This document shows, piece by piece, positions 19,908-28,315 of a stretch of DNA of 48,319 nucleotides. A program made the translations under genes and the position numbers. Source of the DNA: a virus; IMG/VR virus record IMGVR_UViG_3300009164_000117, positions 1 through 48,319 of that record. The stretch is one strand, 5' to 3'. The notes under the pieces were generated by a model. It did not search any database, had not been told where the DNA came from, and worked only from the letters and a program-made list of their open reading frames with translations. Position 1 is the stretch's first letter. The number at the start of each line of letters is the position of its first letter.

Positions 19908-20108
19908 TTAAACTCCTTTATCCTTTGCTTTGCCAATATTAAGAGCTAAGAAGTCAATTATTTTATATATCCATGCAAACTTAGAAGTAGGAGATGGAGT
20001 CGGAGTTAGTGCAGCAATAGCAGAAGCCAATGCAATAACGCTCGAGACAACATTATACCAAGATTGTGATTGAAAAAATTCTAAGGCTTGTGTAAAAATC
20101 TCTGTCAT
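19908..20108 (-). CDS. Holin-like membrane protein, 66 aa
   Basis: MTEIFTQALEFFQSQSWYNV leads into a hydrophobic stretch (VVSSVIALASAIAAL), a Pro/Thr turn (TPTPSPTS) and a second moderately hydrophobic helix (IYKIIDFLALNI), ending in lysines. Its size, topology and position with spanins and a divergent endolysin suggest a holin. A late box GATAAATA at 20117-20124 precedes it. Confidence 0.65.
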   Translation of the reverse strand: MTEIFTQALEFFQSQSWYNVVSSVIALASAIAALTPTPSPTSKFAWIYKIIDFLALNIGKAKDKGV

Positions 20109-20116
20109 GATATAAT

Positions 20117-20160
20117 TATTTATCTAAATCAACTCTATTTTATCTTTAAAGTTATAAATA
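20117..20160. promoter_or_regulatory. Divergent late promoters of the lysis genes
   Basis: GATAAATA on the minus strand (20117-20124) faces the holin/spanin genes, and TATAAATA on the plus strand (20153-20160) faces the endolysin gene at 20166. Confidence 0.6.
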
Positions 20161-20165
20161 TTTTT

Positions 20166-20828
20166 ATGGATTTTAAAGATAAAGAAAACCTTATACGAAG
20201 TGTACAGCGATCACTAAATCTCGAAGCTGATGGTATAGATGGTCCCTTAACCTGGCAAACTATATTAAATAAAATAGTATTGTCAAATGGTCAAAAAGTA
20301 AGTACAGATTCAAATATTATATCACCTAATAAAGACTTTAAAGCAGTATCATTGAGTAGTAAACTTATTGAGCTTGCTCGAGAAGAAGTTGGTGTTCGTG
20401 AAATAGGTGAAACCAATTGCGGTAAACGCGTTAATGAATATAAAGGTGCAACATATCTTGATAATACTCAAAGTTGGCCATGGTGCGCTGCTTTTATATG
20501 CTGGCTTTTTAGAGAAGCAATGAAAGGCGGAAATTATACTTTTAAGCGCCCAACAACTGCTAGTGCATGGGCTTTCGAAAACTGGGCTGAGGATCAAGAT
20601 ATGTCGATTAGACTTAAAAAGCCTCATAATGGTGATATTGTTGCTGGTGATATTGTCATTTTTACTTTTTCTCATATTGGACTCGCAATTAGCTCACCTA
20701 ATAAAGATGGTATAGTTCAAACAATAGAAGGTAATACCGATGTTGCAGGTTCTAGAGAAGGTGGCGGTGTCTATCTTAAAGAGAGACATATATCTAAGAT
20801 AAGAAGTAGATTACGTTTATGCGTTTAA
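20166..20828 (+). CDS. CHAP-type endolysin with peptidoglycan-binding domain, 220 aa
   Basis: Start placed at ATG 20166 (MDFKDKENLIRSVQRSLN), right after a late box. Residues about 8-35 match the PG_binding_1 motif (RSVQRSLNLEADGIDGPLTW). The catalytic CHAP domain has Cys107 in WPWCAAFICW, His170 in FSHIGLAI and Asn190 in IEGNTD. It cleaves a peptidoglycan amide or peptide bond at lysis and needs the divergent holin for release. The lysozyme at 13819 is a different enzyme and probably acts at entry. Confidence 0.82.
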   Translation: MDFKDKENLIRSVQRSLNLEADGIDGPLTWQTILNKIVLSNGQKVSTDSNIISPNKDFKAVSLSSKLIELAREEVGVREIGETNCGKRVNEYKGATYLDNTQSWPWCAAFICWLFREAMKGGNYTFKRPTTASAWAFENWAEDQDMSIRLKKPHNGDIVAGDIVIFTFSHIGLAISSPNKDGIVQTIEGNTDVAGSREGGGVYLKERHISKIRSRLRLCV

Positions 20829-20840
20829 TAAATAAAATAT

Positions 20841-21041
20841 ATGATTAAGATAATTAATAATAATGAAGTAAAGCTTTGCTGTAATGGTCAAGGTTGTCCT
20901 GTAGTAAAAAAGTTAAGTGAAGATTCTTATCAAGTAACTGACGATGATGGTAATAAGATTATTGTTAAAAAGGCAGAACTAAAATTAATGGCTGACGCAG
21001 TAACTACGTTAGACGGAACCAATCAATTAATCTGTGGCTGA
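20841..21041 (+). CDS. Small hypothetical protein, 66 aa
   Basis: MIKIINNNEVKLCCNGQGCP begins with a Cys cluster (CCNGQGC), followed by SEDSYQVTDDDGNKIIVKK, a small beta domain. An AATAAATA box lies just upstream. It overlaps the next gene by 8 bp. Not recognised. Confidence 0.6.
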   Translation: MIKIINNNEVKLCCNGQGCPVVKKLSEDSYQVTDDDGNKIIVKKAELKLMADAVTTLDGTNQLICG

Positions 21042-21309
21042 TTTAATTTTAACGTTATTAGCTTGCTGTGGTTTTACTTTAATATTAAAGTATGGATCTA
21101 TAATAAACTACATACGTAATTTTCTTATTCAGTTCCAATTTTTTAAAAATCTTTTTTTATGCTCGCTTTGTATCGGATTTTGGACCGGTTGCATTATTGG
21201 TTTCTTCACACCATACAATTTTATCTTGCTTGGCTTTGCAAGTGCTTTCTGTAGCTGGCTTGCAGATCATATAATATTATTACTTAAAAATAAAATATGG
21301 CCTACATAG
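21034..21309 (+). CDS. Multi-pass membrane protein, 91 aa
   Basis: Three hydrophobic segments: LILTLLACCGFTLIL, LFLCSLCIGFWTGCIIGFF and FILLGFASAFCSWLAD. The CSLCIGFW motif followed by a second helix resembles small DUF1360-like phage/bacterial membrane proteins. Overlaps the preceding gene by 8 bp and ends convergent with the next minus-strand gene. Function unknown. Confidence 0.62.
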   Translation: MADLILTLLACCGFTLILKYGSIINYIRNFLIQFQFFKNLFLCSLCIGFWTGCIIGFFTPYNFILLGFASAFCSWLADHIILLLKNKIWPT

Positions 21310-21616
21310 GTTTATTATTTTTAAGAATAAACTCTTTTAAAATACTTAGCATATGAATTGCATATTGCATTTCATCTTTGCTAGCTCTATCTAAAAGATC
21401 GCTTAGTTTATCTATGACGATCTTTTTTTCTATACTTCCTGTAATCTTACTTTCTTCAGCTTCAATTCGGCCTGCAGTACCTGCTGCCGCTGCTACTGAG
21501 TATGCATTTGATCCTGTATTACCTTTATTAAAGTCAAGTTGACTAGGGTATGTATGCATTCCAGAATTTCTGGGATCAGGAGCATATTTAGGATTACCAG
21601 GTTCAGAAACACTCAT
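21302..21616 (-). CDS. Hypothetical protein, 104 aa
   Basis: Start chosen at 21616 (MSVSEPGNPKYAPDPRNSG), which has a purine-rich GAGGGTGGTGGT ribosome site; the longer frame adds an unlikely 33 residues. The N-terminal half is Gly/Asn/Ala-rich and disordered-looking; the C-terminal half is helical (EKKIVIDKLSDLLDRASKDE). It could be a minor virion component; not recognised. Confidence 0.58.
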   Translation of the reverse strand: MSVSEPGNPKYAPDPRNSGMHTYPSQLDFNKGNTGSNAYSVAAAAGTAGRIEAEESKITGSIEKKIVIDKLSDLLDRASKDEMQYAIHMLSILKEFILKNNKPM

Positions 21617-21686
21617 ACCACCACCCTCATAAATTAACTGCAGTTTTTTATAATCATTCACATATATATTTAGTTGAAACCTTATT

Positions 21687-21705
21687 GAACTACAATATAA
21701 TAGTA
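21687..21705 (+). promoter_or_regulatory. Promoter element of the phosphoribosyltransferase gene
   Basis: TTGAACTACAATATAATAG is a variant of the GAACT...TATAAT element, 1-2 bp before ATG 21707. Confidence 0.5.
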
Positions 21706-21706
21706 T

Positions 21707-22153
21707 ATGAATCAATATAAATATGATTATAATATAATAGAAACATACGTTAATTCTTTAGTCAGTCGTATTAAAGCTAGAAAGTCAGAGTTTAATTATA
21801 TAGTAGGTATCGGTAGAGGTGGTCTTATTCCTGCAACAATGATAGGTTATAAATTAAACTCGCCTGTTCTTAATTACGGTGTTAGTTTATATAATGATAA
21901 TAACGAACCTGAAACTTTAAAAGTATATCAAGATATAAATTTCGATGCTCTAGAATCTAATACGAAACTATTAGTAGTAGATGATATTTGTGATACCGGT
22001 AAGACCTTTTCACATTTTAAAGAACTGAAAAAGAACAATGTTATTCAGACTACTTACGCTGCATTGTTTGTTAAAGAAACTTCTATACATCTTGTTGATA
22101 TGTGTACCAATATCGTCGGTGAAGAATGGATAACTTTCCCTTGGGATTCTTAA
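21707..22153 (+). CDS. Type I phosphoribosyltransferase, 148 aa
   Basis: The PRPP-binding motif is LLVVDDICDTGKTF (two acidic residues, then DTGKT). YIVGIGRGGLIPATMIGYKL is the N-terminal PRTase core with the PPi loop. Its length fits small purine PRTases of the xanthine/guanine or hypoxanthine type; the base cannot be read from sequence. It opens a nucleotide-metabolism block that continues with nrdB and nrdA. Confidence 0.85.
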   Translation: MNQYKYDYNIIETYVNSLVSRIKARKSEFNYIVGIGRGGLIPATMIGYKLNSPVLNYGVSLYNDNNEPETLKVYQDINFDALESNTKLLVVDDICDTGKTFSHFKELKKNNVIQTTYAALFVKETSIHLVDMCTNIVGEEWITFPWDS

Positions 22154-22156
22154 TTT

Positions 22157-22519
22157 ATGTCAGCTAGAAAAGTTACATGTATTATTACTGGTAGTTCTTA
22201 TATATTTTCCACAGAATATTATAAAAAGAAAATAGCTGAGTATAAAGATGAAGATAATCTTAAGAGATTCTTTATTTTAAAGAAAGCAAAATCGTTACTT
22301 GATAGAGGATTCTCTGTACAAGAGGTGCGCAAGCATTTAGATATTGATGATAGTCAACTAATGGACTGTGATGCTCAACCTATTCAAGATTTAATAGCTT
22401 ATCATAAATTACAAAATCCTAACTCTACTAAAAAAGTTGAAAGTACTTTGAACTTCGCTACTCATAAATCGGATGATGACGTTGCTAAGTTCATAAATAA
22501 TATAAGAAATTATGAATAA
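22157..22519 (+). CDS. Conserved phage hypothetical protein, 120 aa
   Basis: MSARKVTCIITGSSYIFSTE, then YYKKKIAEYKDEDNLKRFFI and AKSLLDRGFSVQEVRKHLDI, which reads like a short helix-turn-helix. I recall similar proteins in T4-like phages of aquatic bacteria, with no function assigned. Three bp after the phosphoribosyltransferase and overlapping the next gene by 8 bp. Confidence 0.62.
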   Translation: MSARKVTCIITGSSYIFSTEYYKKKIAEYKDEDNLKRFFILKKAKSLLDRGFSVQEVRKHLDIDDSQLMDCDAQPIQDLIAYHKLQNPNSTKKVESTLNFATHKSDDDVAKFINNIRNYE

Positions 22520-22742
22520 AACAAAACGATTTATTGCGTCACAGGGTAGTGCAACTACCGTTAAAGTCTTCTTAGCTGATACAGGACAACTTTATCGTAC
22601 TATTAATACAGGTCCTATTACAGCTTCGCCTATCTGTACTGAATCAGAACTAACAGTACAAACAAAAGGTTCAGATGGTAAACTAGCTACAAAAATATAT
22701 GGCGTACCTTCTTTTAATCTTAAACAAACTATTAATCTCTAA
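22512..22742 (+). CDS. Small beta-rich hypothetical protein, 76 aa
   Basis: MNKTKRFIASQGSATTVKVF with alternating beta-type residues (ELTVQTKGSDGKLATKIYGV). No Cys and no membrane segment. Coupled to the preceding gene by an overlap. It could be a small virion or adaptor protein; not recognised. Confidence 0.58.
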   Translation: MNKTKRFIASQGSATTVKVFLADTGQLYRTINTGPITASPICTESELTVQTKGSDGKLATKIYGVPSFNLKQTINL

Positions 22743-22786
22743 CATCATTGACTTTATAATAATATATAATACAATATAGTTCTACT

Positions 22787-23770
22787 ATGAGAGAATACAG
22801 TATTTTTGAGGAACAAGTAAGTCGAAAGCCTAACAGATATCCGTGGACGGAAGAGTTTATTCGCGCTATGCATGATGGTCATTGGACTGACAAAGAGTTT
22901 ACCTTTGCAGCTGATGTTCAACAATTTAAAGTTGATCTATCTGAACAAGAGCAGGAGATTATTATCAGAACTTTATCCGCTATTGGTCAGATTGAGGTAG
23001 CAGTTAAGACCTTTTGGGCTAAGCTTGGTGATAATTTACCTCATCCTTCTTTACAAGATCTAGGTTATGTGATGGCAAATATTGAAGTCATTCATAATAA
23101 CGCATATGAGCGTCTTCTTAGTGTCTTAGGGTTAGAAGATATCTTCGAAAAAAATCTTAAACTAGACTTTATTCAAGGTCGAGTTAAGTATCTTCGTAAG
23201 TATACTCATAAGTTCTATAAAGACTCTAAAAAGCAATATCTTTATGCGTTAATTCTCTTTACTCTCTTTGTTGAGAATGTATCTCTTTTTAGTCAGTTCT
23301 ATGTTGTAATGTGGTTTGCTCGCTTTAAGAATGTTCTAAAGGACGTTGACCAGCAAGTAAAATATACTCGTAACGAAGAAGCGTTACATGCATTAGCGGG
23401 TATTAGACTTATAAGTGATATTCGTAAAGAGCATCCTGAATTATTTGATGAAGAGCTTGAACAACGTATTTCTCATGAAGCACAAGAGGCTTTTAAAGCT
23501 GAATCAAAGATTATTGACTGGATGGTAAATGGATATAATGAAGAGAATCTTAATTCTCCTTTACTAAAAGAGTTAATTAAACAACGTCTTAATACATCCT
23601 TAGAACAAATTGGATTTAAACCTATCTTTGAAGTTCAAGAAGGTACAGATGAAAAAGTTCTCTGGTTTAATGAAGATCTCCTTGGTAATGGTCAGACCGA
23701 CTTTTTTAGTTCACGTCCAATTGAGTACTCTAAAAATAGTCAATCTTTCGACGAAGATTCTTTATTTTAA
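22787..23770 (+). CDS. nrdB: Class I ribonucleotide reductase small (beta) subunit
   Basis: Holds the diiron-tyrosyl radical cofactor. Metal ligands by alignment with E. coli NrdB: Glu70, Glu100 and His103 in EVIHNNAY, Glu163 in FVENVSLF, Glu198 and His201 in NEEALHALAG; radical Tyr107. 327 aa, normal length, with no missing key residue. Paired with nrdA 38 bp downstream. Confidence 0.95.
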   Translation: MREYSIFEEQVSRKPNRYPWTEEFIRAMHDGHWTDKEFTFAADVQQFKVDLSEQEQEIIIRTLSAIGQIEVAVKTFWAKLGDNLPHPSLQDLGYVMANIEVIHNNAYERLLSVLGLEDIFEKNLKLDFIQGRVKYLRKYTHKFYKDSKKQYLYALILFTLFVENVSLFSQFYVVMWFARFKNVLKDVDQQVKYTRNEEALHALAGIRLISDIRKEHPELFDEELEQRISHEAQEAFKAESKIIDWMVNGYNEENLNSPLLKELIKQRLNTSLEQIGFKPIFEVQEGTDEKVLWFNEDLLGNGQTDFFSSRPIEYSKNSQSFDEDSLF

Positions 23771-23785
23771 TTCATAGCAATCTAT

Positions 23786-23802
23786 ACGAACTCTAATAAA
23801 AT
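23786..23802 (+). promoter_or_regulatory. Promoter element of nrdA
   Basis: ACGAACTCTAATAAAATA, a form of the accessory promoter element, 6-8 bp before ATG 23809. It would allow nrdA expression independent of nrdB. Confidence 0.5.
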
Positions 23803-23808
23803 ATAAGT

Positions 23809-25455
23809 ATGTTATCATATGAATGGCTTAATGCAGACTCTCGTAAATTTCTCGAACGTGGTTATTTAAAGGCAGGTGAGACGCCTGAACAAAGAATATC
23901 AGATATAGCTAATTCAGCTGAACAATATTTAAATATTAAAGGTTTTGCATTAAAGTTTATGACCTACTTGTCACGTGGGTTCTATTCTCTATCTTCTCCT
24001 ATCTGGTCCAATTTTGGTAGATCAAGAGGCTTACCTATCTCTTGCTTTGGTAGCTATATTCCTGACGATATGGAAAAAATTCTATATAAAGTTAGTGAAG
24101 TAGGTACTATGTCAAAAGTAGGTGGCGGTACTTCTGCATATTTTGGTGAAGTGCGTAAGCGAGGCGCTCCTATTAGTGATGGAGGTAGTGCTACAGGCGT
24201 ACATCATCAACTAACGGTCTTCAATTCTCTTATTAGTTATGTCTCTCAAAGTAACGTTAGAAGAGGATCCTTCGCTGCTTATCTTCCTATTGATCATGGA
24301 GACATTGAAGAGTTCCTAGAGATTAAGAGTACTGGTAATAGTATTCAAGATGTTTCCTTTGGAGTATGTGTAACGGATGAATGGCTAGCTGATATGAAAG
24401 CTGGTGATAAGCATAAGCGTAAAATTTGGGGTAAGGTAATTCAGAAGCGTTTTGAGACAGGATACCCTTATGTCTTCTTTACAGATAATGCTAATAATCA
24501 AGCTCCTCAAGTTTATAAAGATAAAGGATTGAAGATCAATGCGAGCAACTTATGTTCCGAAATTTTCCTAAGCAATTCTGCAGATGAATCCTTTGTATGT
24601 GATTTATCTTCTATAAATCTTGAGAAATGGGATGAGATTAAAGAAACTGATGCAGTGCAAACTCTTATCTACTTCCTCGATGCAGTAATGACTGAGTTTA
24701 TTAATAAGACTGAAGGTGTCTTGTTTATGGAAGCTCCACATAAATTTGCAGTTAATCAACGAGCATTAGGTCTAGGGGTACTTGGCTGGCATTCATATCT
24801 ACAGAGTAAAGACATAGAGTTTGAATCTATGGCTGCTAAACTTGAGAACGTTCAAATCTTCTCTACCATTAGATCTGAATGTGATAAAGCGACTGAGAGT
24901 TTAGCTTCTCTCTTTGGAGAACCGCCTCTGCTAAAGGGTTATGGTAGACGTAATACAACTACAATGGCTGTAGCTCCAACGACGTCTAGCTCATTTATCT
25001 TAGGTCAAGTTTCTCCCTCTATTGAACCTTTGAATAGTAATTACTTTGTTAAAGACTTAGCTAAAGGTAAGTTTACTTTCCGTTCTCCTCACTTAGCTAA
25101 ATTGCTTAAATCAAAAGATAAAGATACTAATGATGTATGGATGAGTATTCTATCAAGAGGTGGTAGTGTGCAGCATCTTGAGTTCTTAACGCAACATGAA
25201 AAAAATGTCTTTAAGACTTTTAGTGAGATAACTCAAAAGGAGATTATAATCCAAGCTGCTCAGAGACAGAAATATATCGATCAAGGACAATCATTGAACT
25301 TAATGATTCCTCCATCTACAAAAGCTAAAGATGTAAATGAGCTTATGTTATTTGCTCATGAGATGGGTATTAAGTCCTTATACTATCAACGATCTGCTAA
25401 TCCTGCGCAAGAGTTAGCACGATCTATTCTGAATTGTTCTTCATGTGAATCATAG
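23809..25455 (+). CDS. nrdA: Class I ribonucleotide reductase large (alpha) subunit, short form
   Basis: Active-site residues are present: Cys79 (PISCFGS), Asn247, Cys249 and Glu251 (NLCSE), Cys264 (VCDLSSINL), the radical-transfer pair YY525-526 and a C-terminal Cys pair (NCSSCES). At 548 aa it is about 200 residues shorter than E. coli NrdA; the N-terminal ATP-cone is absent, so dATP feedback inhibition is probably lost, which suits a lytic phage. Ends at a strong terminator. Confidence 0.95.
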   Translation: MLSYEWLNADSRKFLERGYLKAGETPEQRISDIANSAEQYLNIKGFALKFMTYLSRGFYSLSSPIWSNFGRSRGLPISCFGSYIPDDMEKILYKVSEVGTMSKVGGGTSAYFGEVRKRGAPISDGGSATGVHHQLTVFNSLISYVSQSNVRRGSFAAYLPIDHGDIEEFLEIKSTGNSIQDVSFGVCVTDEWLADMKAGDKHKRKIWGKVIQKRFETGYPYVFFTDNANNQAPQVYKDKGLKINASNLCSEIFLSNSADESFVCDLSSINLEKWDEIKETDAVQTLIYFLDAVMTEFINKTEGVLFMEAPHKFAVNQRALGLGVLGWHSYLQSKDIEFESMAAKLENVQIFSTIRSECDKATESLASLFGEPPLLKGYGRRNTTTMAVAPTTSSSFILGQVSPSIEPLNSNYFVKDLAKGKFTFRSPHLAKLLKSKDKDTNDVWMSILSRGGSVQHLEFLTQHEKNVFKTFSEITQKEIIIQAAQRQKYIDQGQSLNLMIPPSTKAKDVNELMLFAHEMGIKSLYYQRSANPAQELARSILNCSSCES

Positions 25456-25466
25456 TAGAAACACAT

Positions 25467-25500
25467 AAAACCCCGGCAATAAATTTATTGCCGGGGTTTT
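25467..25500. terminator. Bidirectional intrinsic terminator
   Basis: AAAACCCCGGCAATAAA and its perfect inverse TTTATTGCCGGGGTTTT form a 17-bp palindrome with A and T runs. It serves nrdA (plus) and the spike-like gene (minus), which converge here. Confidence 0.92.
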
Positions 25501-25505
25501 TATAA

Positions 25506-26999
25506 TTAACCACCAATAACCCACACTCCATTCACTACAATTACCGGTGAGTGATTTGCTCCGCCACCTGCAGCAGCAGTACCGATATTGATTCCATTAT
25601 AAGCAAGCGTAGAATTAGTGATATAAGCGCGTGCACCGTTTCCGGCTATAGCAGCAGCGGGGAGAGAGTCGAATAATGTAGCAGTGGTTTTAACATAAGT
25701 TCCAGCAACAATATCTGCAGCAGCAGCTATACCTGCACCAGCTGCTATCCCTGTACCAGCGACAATACTTGTTCCAGCAACAATCCCTGCACCAGCAGCT
25801 ATCCCAGCACCAGCTGCTATCCCTGTACCAGCGACAATATTTGTACCAGCTGCTATTCCTGTACCAGCGACAATATTTGTACCAGCTGCTATCCCTGTTC
25901 CAGCGACAATACTTGCAATAGCAATAATACTTGCACCAGAGGCTATATTTCCTCTAACATAAGAGTTACCTAAGACTGTTGAATCACCAGCAACAGTTAA
26001 TTTACCTTTCATCACTGTATCTTGTTCAACAGTAAGTTTAGAATCTATATTTGTTTGTTGAGAAACGATATTAACATTACCATCGCTTTTTAATTCTGTG
26101 TACTTAGAAGTTACATAAACGGAGCCTGGCGACGCTACCATAACCTGTGACCCGCCGATAACTGTCATGCCGGTGCCAGCAAACTTCATTGAACCTGCAG
26201 ATTTAATATCAATACCCCCAGCGCCTGCTTGAAGATTTATTTTCGTTGCTGCATTAACTGTTACATCACCTAAGGGAATAGTAGATGCTGTATTAACTTC
26301 ATTAAATTGCGGAACAAGTGCCGGTTCATCAGTTATAACACCAGCATAGCCAACTCCAGTATATGTTGATCCGCCTTTTACTTCTCTTGCATCTTTTTGC
26401 AAATTACCTGAGTCAAAATTTGCAGGACTAGTACCTGCAACTATATTAATATGTTTACATGACAGAAAGTGAAGATTACCGCCCTCGCCCATACTTTGAG
26501 CTATTTGAGTTAATTCTTCTTCTTTTTCTTTTAATAAATTTTGAACGTCTTCAGGACTACCAGCTAATTCAGCGCCTGAATTATTACCAGTACCTGGAAT
26601 ACCATTTTCAGGTATACTTTGCATAGCTGCAATTTCTGCCTGTACTTCTATATATCTTGAAGCGAGAATATTATTTAAAAATTGTGGAGAGCCTGTTATG
26701 AAGTGATGATCGCCAAATGTTCGATCTTCTTTATTTGTATAAGTTAAAGTATGGTGATTGCCTTTAACTGTTGTAAAGCTATCGCCTTGAGTTAGAACTT
26801 GTCTGTTATTTGGATTAAATTCAGTAGTAACTTGATTACCAAATACTAGACTTGCACCTCCTCTATGTGCTAAACTTACACTCTCTGAACCAGTTGTATT
26901 ATTAAAAGTAATCGTACCGGCGCTATGATTCCACACCGCTTCATTACGATACATATTTAACTCATTTGGATTTAAAACAGGTATTAATGAAATTGCCAT
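25506..26999 (-). CDS. Baseplate/spike-like protein with Ala-Gly repeats, 497 aa
   Basis: The N-terminal part has VgrG/gp5-like features (VTTEFNPNNRQVLTQGDSFT, HHTLTYTNKEDRTFGDHHFI). The middle is a run of short beta-helix-type strands (INLQAGAGGIDIKSAGSMKF). Residues about 355-440 carry about a dozen six-residue units (GIAAGT, NIVAGT), a pattern suited to a trimeric beta-helix. It follows the OB-fold protein by 6 bp. Probably the distal part of the central spike. Confidence 0.65.
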   Translation of the reverse strand: MAISLIPVLNPNELNMYRNEAVWNHSAGTITFNNTTGSESVSLAHRGGASLVFGNQVTTEFNPNNRQVLTQGDSFTTVKGNHHTLTYTNKEDRTFGDHHFITGSPQFLNNILASRYIEVQAEIAAMQSIPENGIPGTGNNSGAELAGSPEDVQNLLKEKEEELTQIAQSMGEGGNLHFLSCKHINIVAGTSPANFDSGNLQKDAREVKGGSTYTGVGYAGVITDEPALVPQFNEVNTASTIPLGDVTVNAATKINLQAGAGGIDIKSAGSMKFAGTGMTVIGGSQVMVASPGSVYVTSKYTELKSDGNVNIVSQQTNIDSKLTVEQDTVMKGKLTVAGDSTVLGNSYVRGNIASGASIIAIASIVAGTGIAAGTNIVAGTGIAAGTNIVAGTGIAAGAGIAAGAGIVAGTSIVAGTGIAAGAGIAAAADIVAGTYVKTTATLFDSLPAAAIAGNGARAYITNSTLAYNGINIGTAAAGGGANHSPVIVVNGVWVIGG

Positions 27000-27005
27000 A
27001 TTAAT

Positions 27006-27677
27006 TTAAACTGATGGAGGAGGTTGCGCGTTAACACTAAACGGTCCTGGGTAACTTGGTCTAATATTATCATCTACACTATACATACGATTTATATCAT
27101 CTGCAGATTGAAGAACACCTGTAATAATAGGGTAGCTTCTATTACCATATAAAAATTGAATAATAACATGAGTACCAACAGTAGGAATTGCAAACATACC
27201 TTTTGATAAATTAGATCTATTATCACAAAAATATGCTCGACCATAGGTATTTATTCCTCTAGTACCGAGAACATTTGGTGCTCCGGAAAATCCATCAGAA
27301 ATAGCATGTATCCCAAATTGCGCGGCTGGTGGTGCTCCACTGTCTGGGATATTTCCGAATATAGATATATCAGATGAATCTGTTGTACTTGCTCGATCAC
27401 GAGCAGCATTATACTTACCCATTGAACTTTCACCTAAAACAGACATACTTACATATGCCCAGGTTTCATATATATCTATTAATTCTAGGTTTGGTGTTGA
27501 TATTCCTCCGACAATATTATTACCTCTTGGATATCTGTAACTTTCATTATTATTATCTACATAAGTAACACCTTCGATTTTAACTTTTACACGACCTTGC
27601 GCATTATAGTTAACAGGCGAGCTTATATCGCTATCAAATATTACAACACCTTTATATAATCCAAAAAGTCTTTCCAT
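27006..27677 (-). CDS. gp5-like OB-fold baseplate protein, 223 aa
   Basis: LYKGVVIFDSDISSPVNYNA, then GRVKVKIEG, is the start of the OB-fold found in T4 gp5 and VgrG. FAIPTVGTHVIIQFLYGNRS and YPIITGVL are its later strands. No lysozyme domain follows, unlike T4 gp5, so cell-wall cleavage is presumably done by another protein. Neighbours on the same strand are a spike-like protein and a possible hub protein. Confidence 0.72.
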   Translation of the reverse strand: MERLFGLYKGVVIFDSDISSPVNYNAQGRVKVKIEGVTYVDNNNESYRYPRGNNIVGGISTPNLELIDIYETWAYVSMSVLGESSMGKYNAARDRASTTDSSDISIFGNIPDSGAPPAAQFGIHAISDGFSGAPNVLGTRGINTYGRAYFCDNRSNLSKGMFAIPTVGTHVIIQFLYGNRSYPIITGVLQSADDINRMYSVDDNIRPSYPGPFSVNAQPPPSV

Positions 27678-27681
27678 ATAT

Positions 27682-28266
27682 TTAAATACGATTTAAAGTA
27701 TTAATAGTATTTGTTGCTCTATTTAAGCTACTTGAAGTTTTATTCAAGTAGCTTGTTAAAACGTTACCTGGTTCCGCTAATGTATTTGATATTTCTTGAG
27801 CTTTATTAGCTATTGTAATAACACCGTTATTTATTTTTGATATATCAGTTTTCTTAATATTACTAGCTACATTAGCTGTAATACACTTTAAAAGTCTTGC
27901 TGCATTAAAGTTACAATTATCTTTATTAAATAAGTTATTTTTAACACGCTTTACAAAATCTTTAATATTTTGTATACTTTGAATAACACTATCAACAATG
28001 CCTTGTATTGAGGCTATTAGGTTGTTAAGAGCTCCAACTACACTATTAATCACTCCATTAATAGTATCATTAACAATACCAAGTAAAGCATTAGCCATAT
28101 CTAACGGTGCTGCTAATAATATTGATATAGACTGCTTTACAATAGCTGCGAGTTCTTCCATTACTAATTGAGGTAAGCATAAAATACCTCCAATAGCTCC
28201 AGATATTGATTCAACTTTACCAGCTGTACCTGTAATTAAACCTCCTATTTGTGTGACAGATGCCAT
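27682..28266 (-). CDS. Putative tail/baseplate protein, 194 aa
   Basis: MASVTQIGGLITGTAGKVES, then long amphipathic Ile/Asn-rich helices (LLGIVNDTINGVINSVVGAL, SIQGIVDSVIQSIQNIKDF). A late-like box (GATTAAATAG) precedes it. Its composition resembles structural or tape-measure-like segments. It starts a three-gene minus-strand baseplate operon. Identity uncertain. Confidence 0.55.
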   Translation of the reverse strand: MASVTQIGGLITGTAGKVESISGAIGGILCLPQLVMEELAAIVKQSISILLAAPLDMANALLGIVNDTINGVINSVVGALNNLIASIQGIVDSVIQSIQNIKDFVKRVKNNLFNKDNCNFNAARLLKCITANVASNIKKTDISKINNGVITIANKAQEISNTLAEPGNVLTSYLNKTSSSLNRATNTINTLNRI

Positions 28267-28291
28267 AAAACTATTTAATCATTGAATCTAA

Positions 28292-28310
28292 AACGAACTA
28301 TCATATAATA
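28292..28310 (+). promoter_or_regulatory. Promoter element of the dpd/queF operon
   Basis: AACGAACTATCATATAATA, 5 bp before ATG 28316, belongs to the same family as the accessory-region promoters. The DNA-modification operon is thus probably switched on with the early accessory genes. Confidence 0.6.
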
Positions 28311-28315
28311 ATAAT

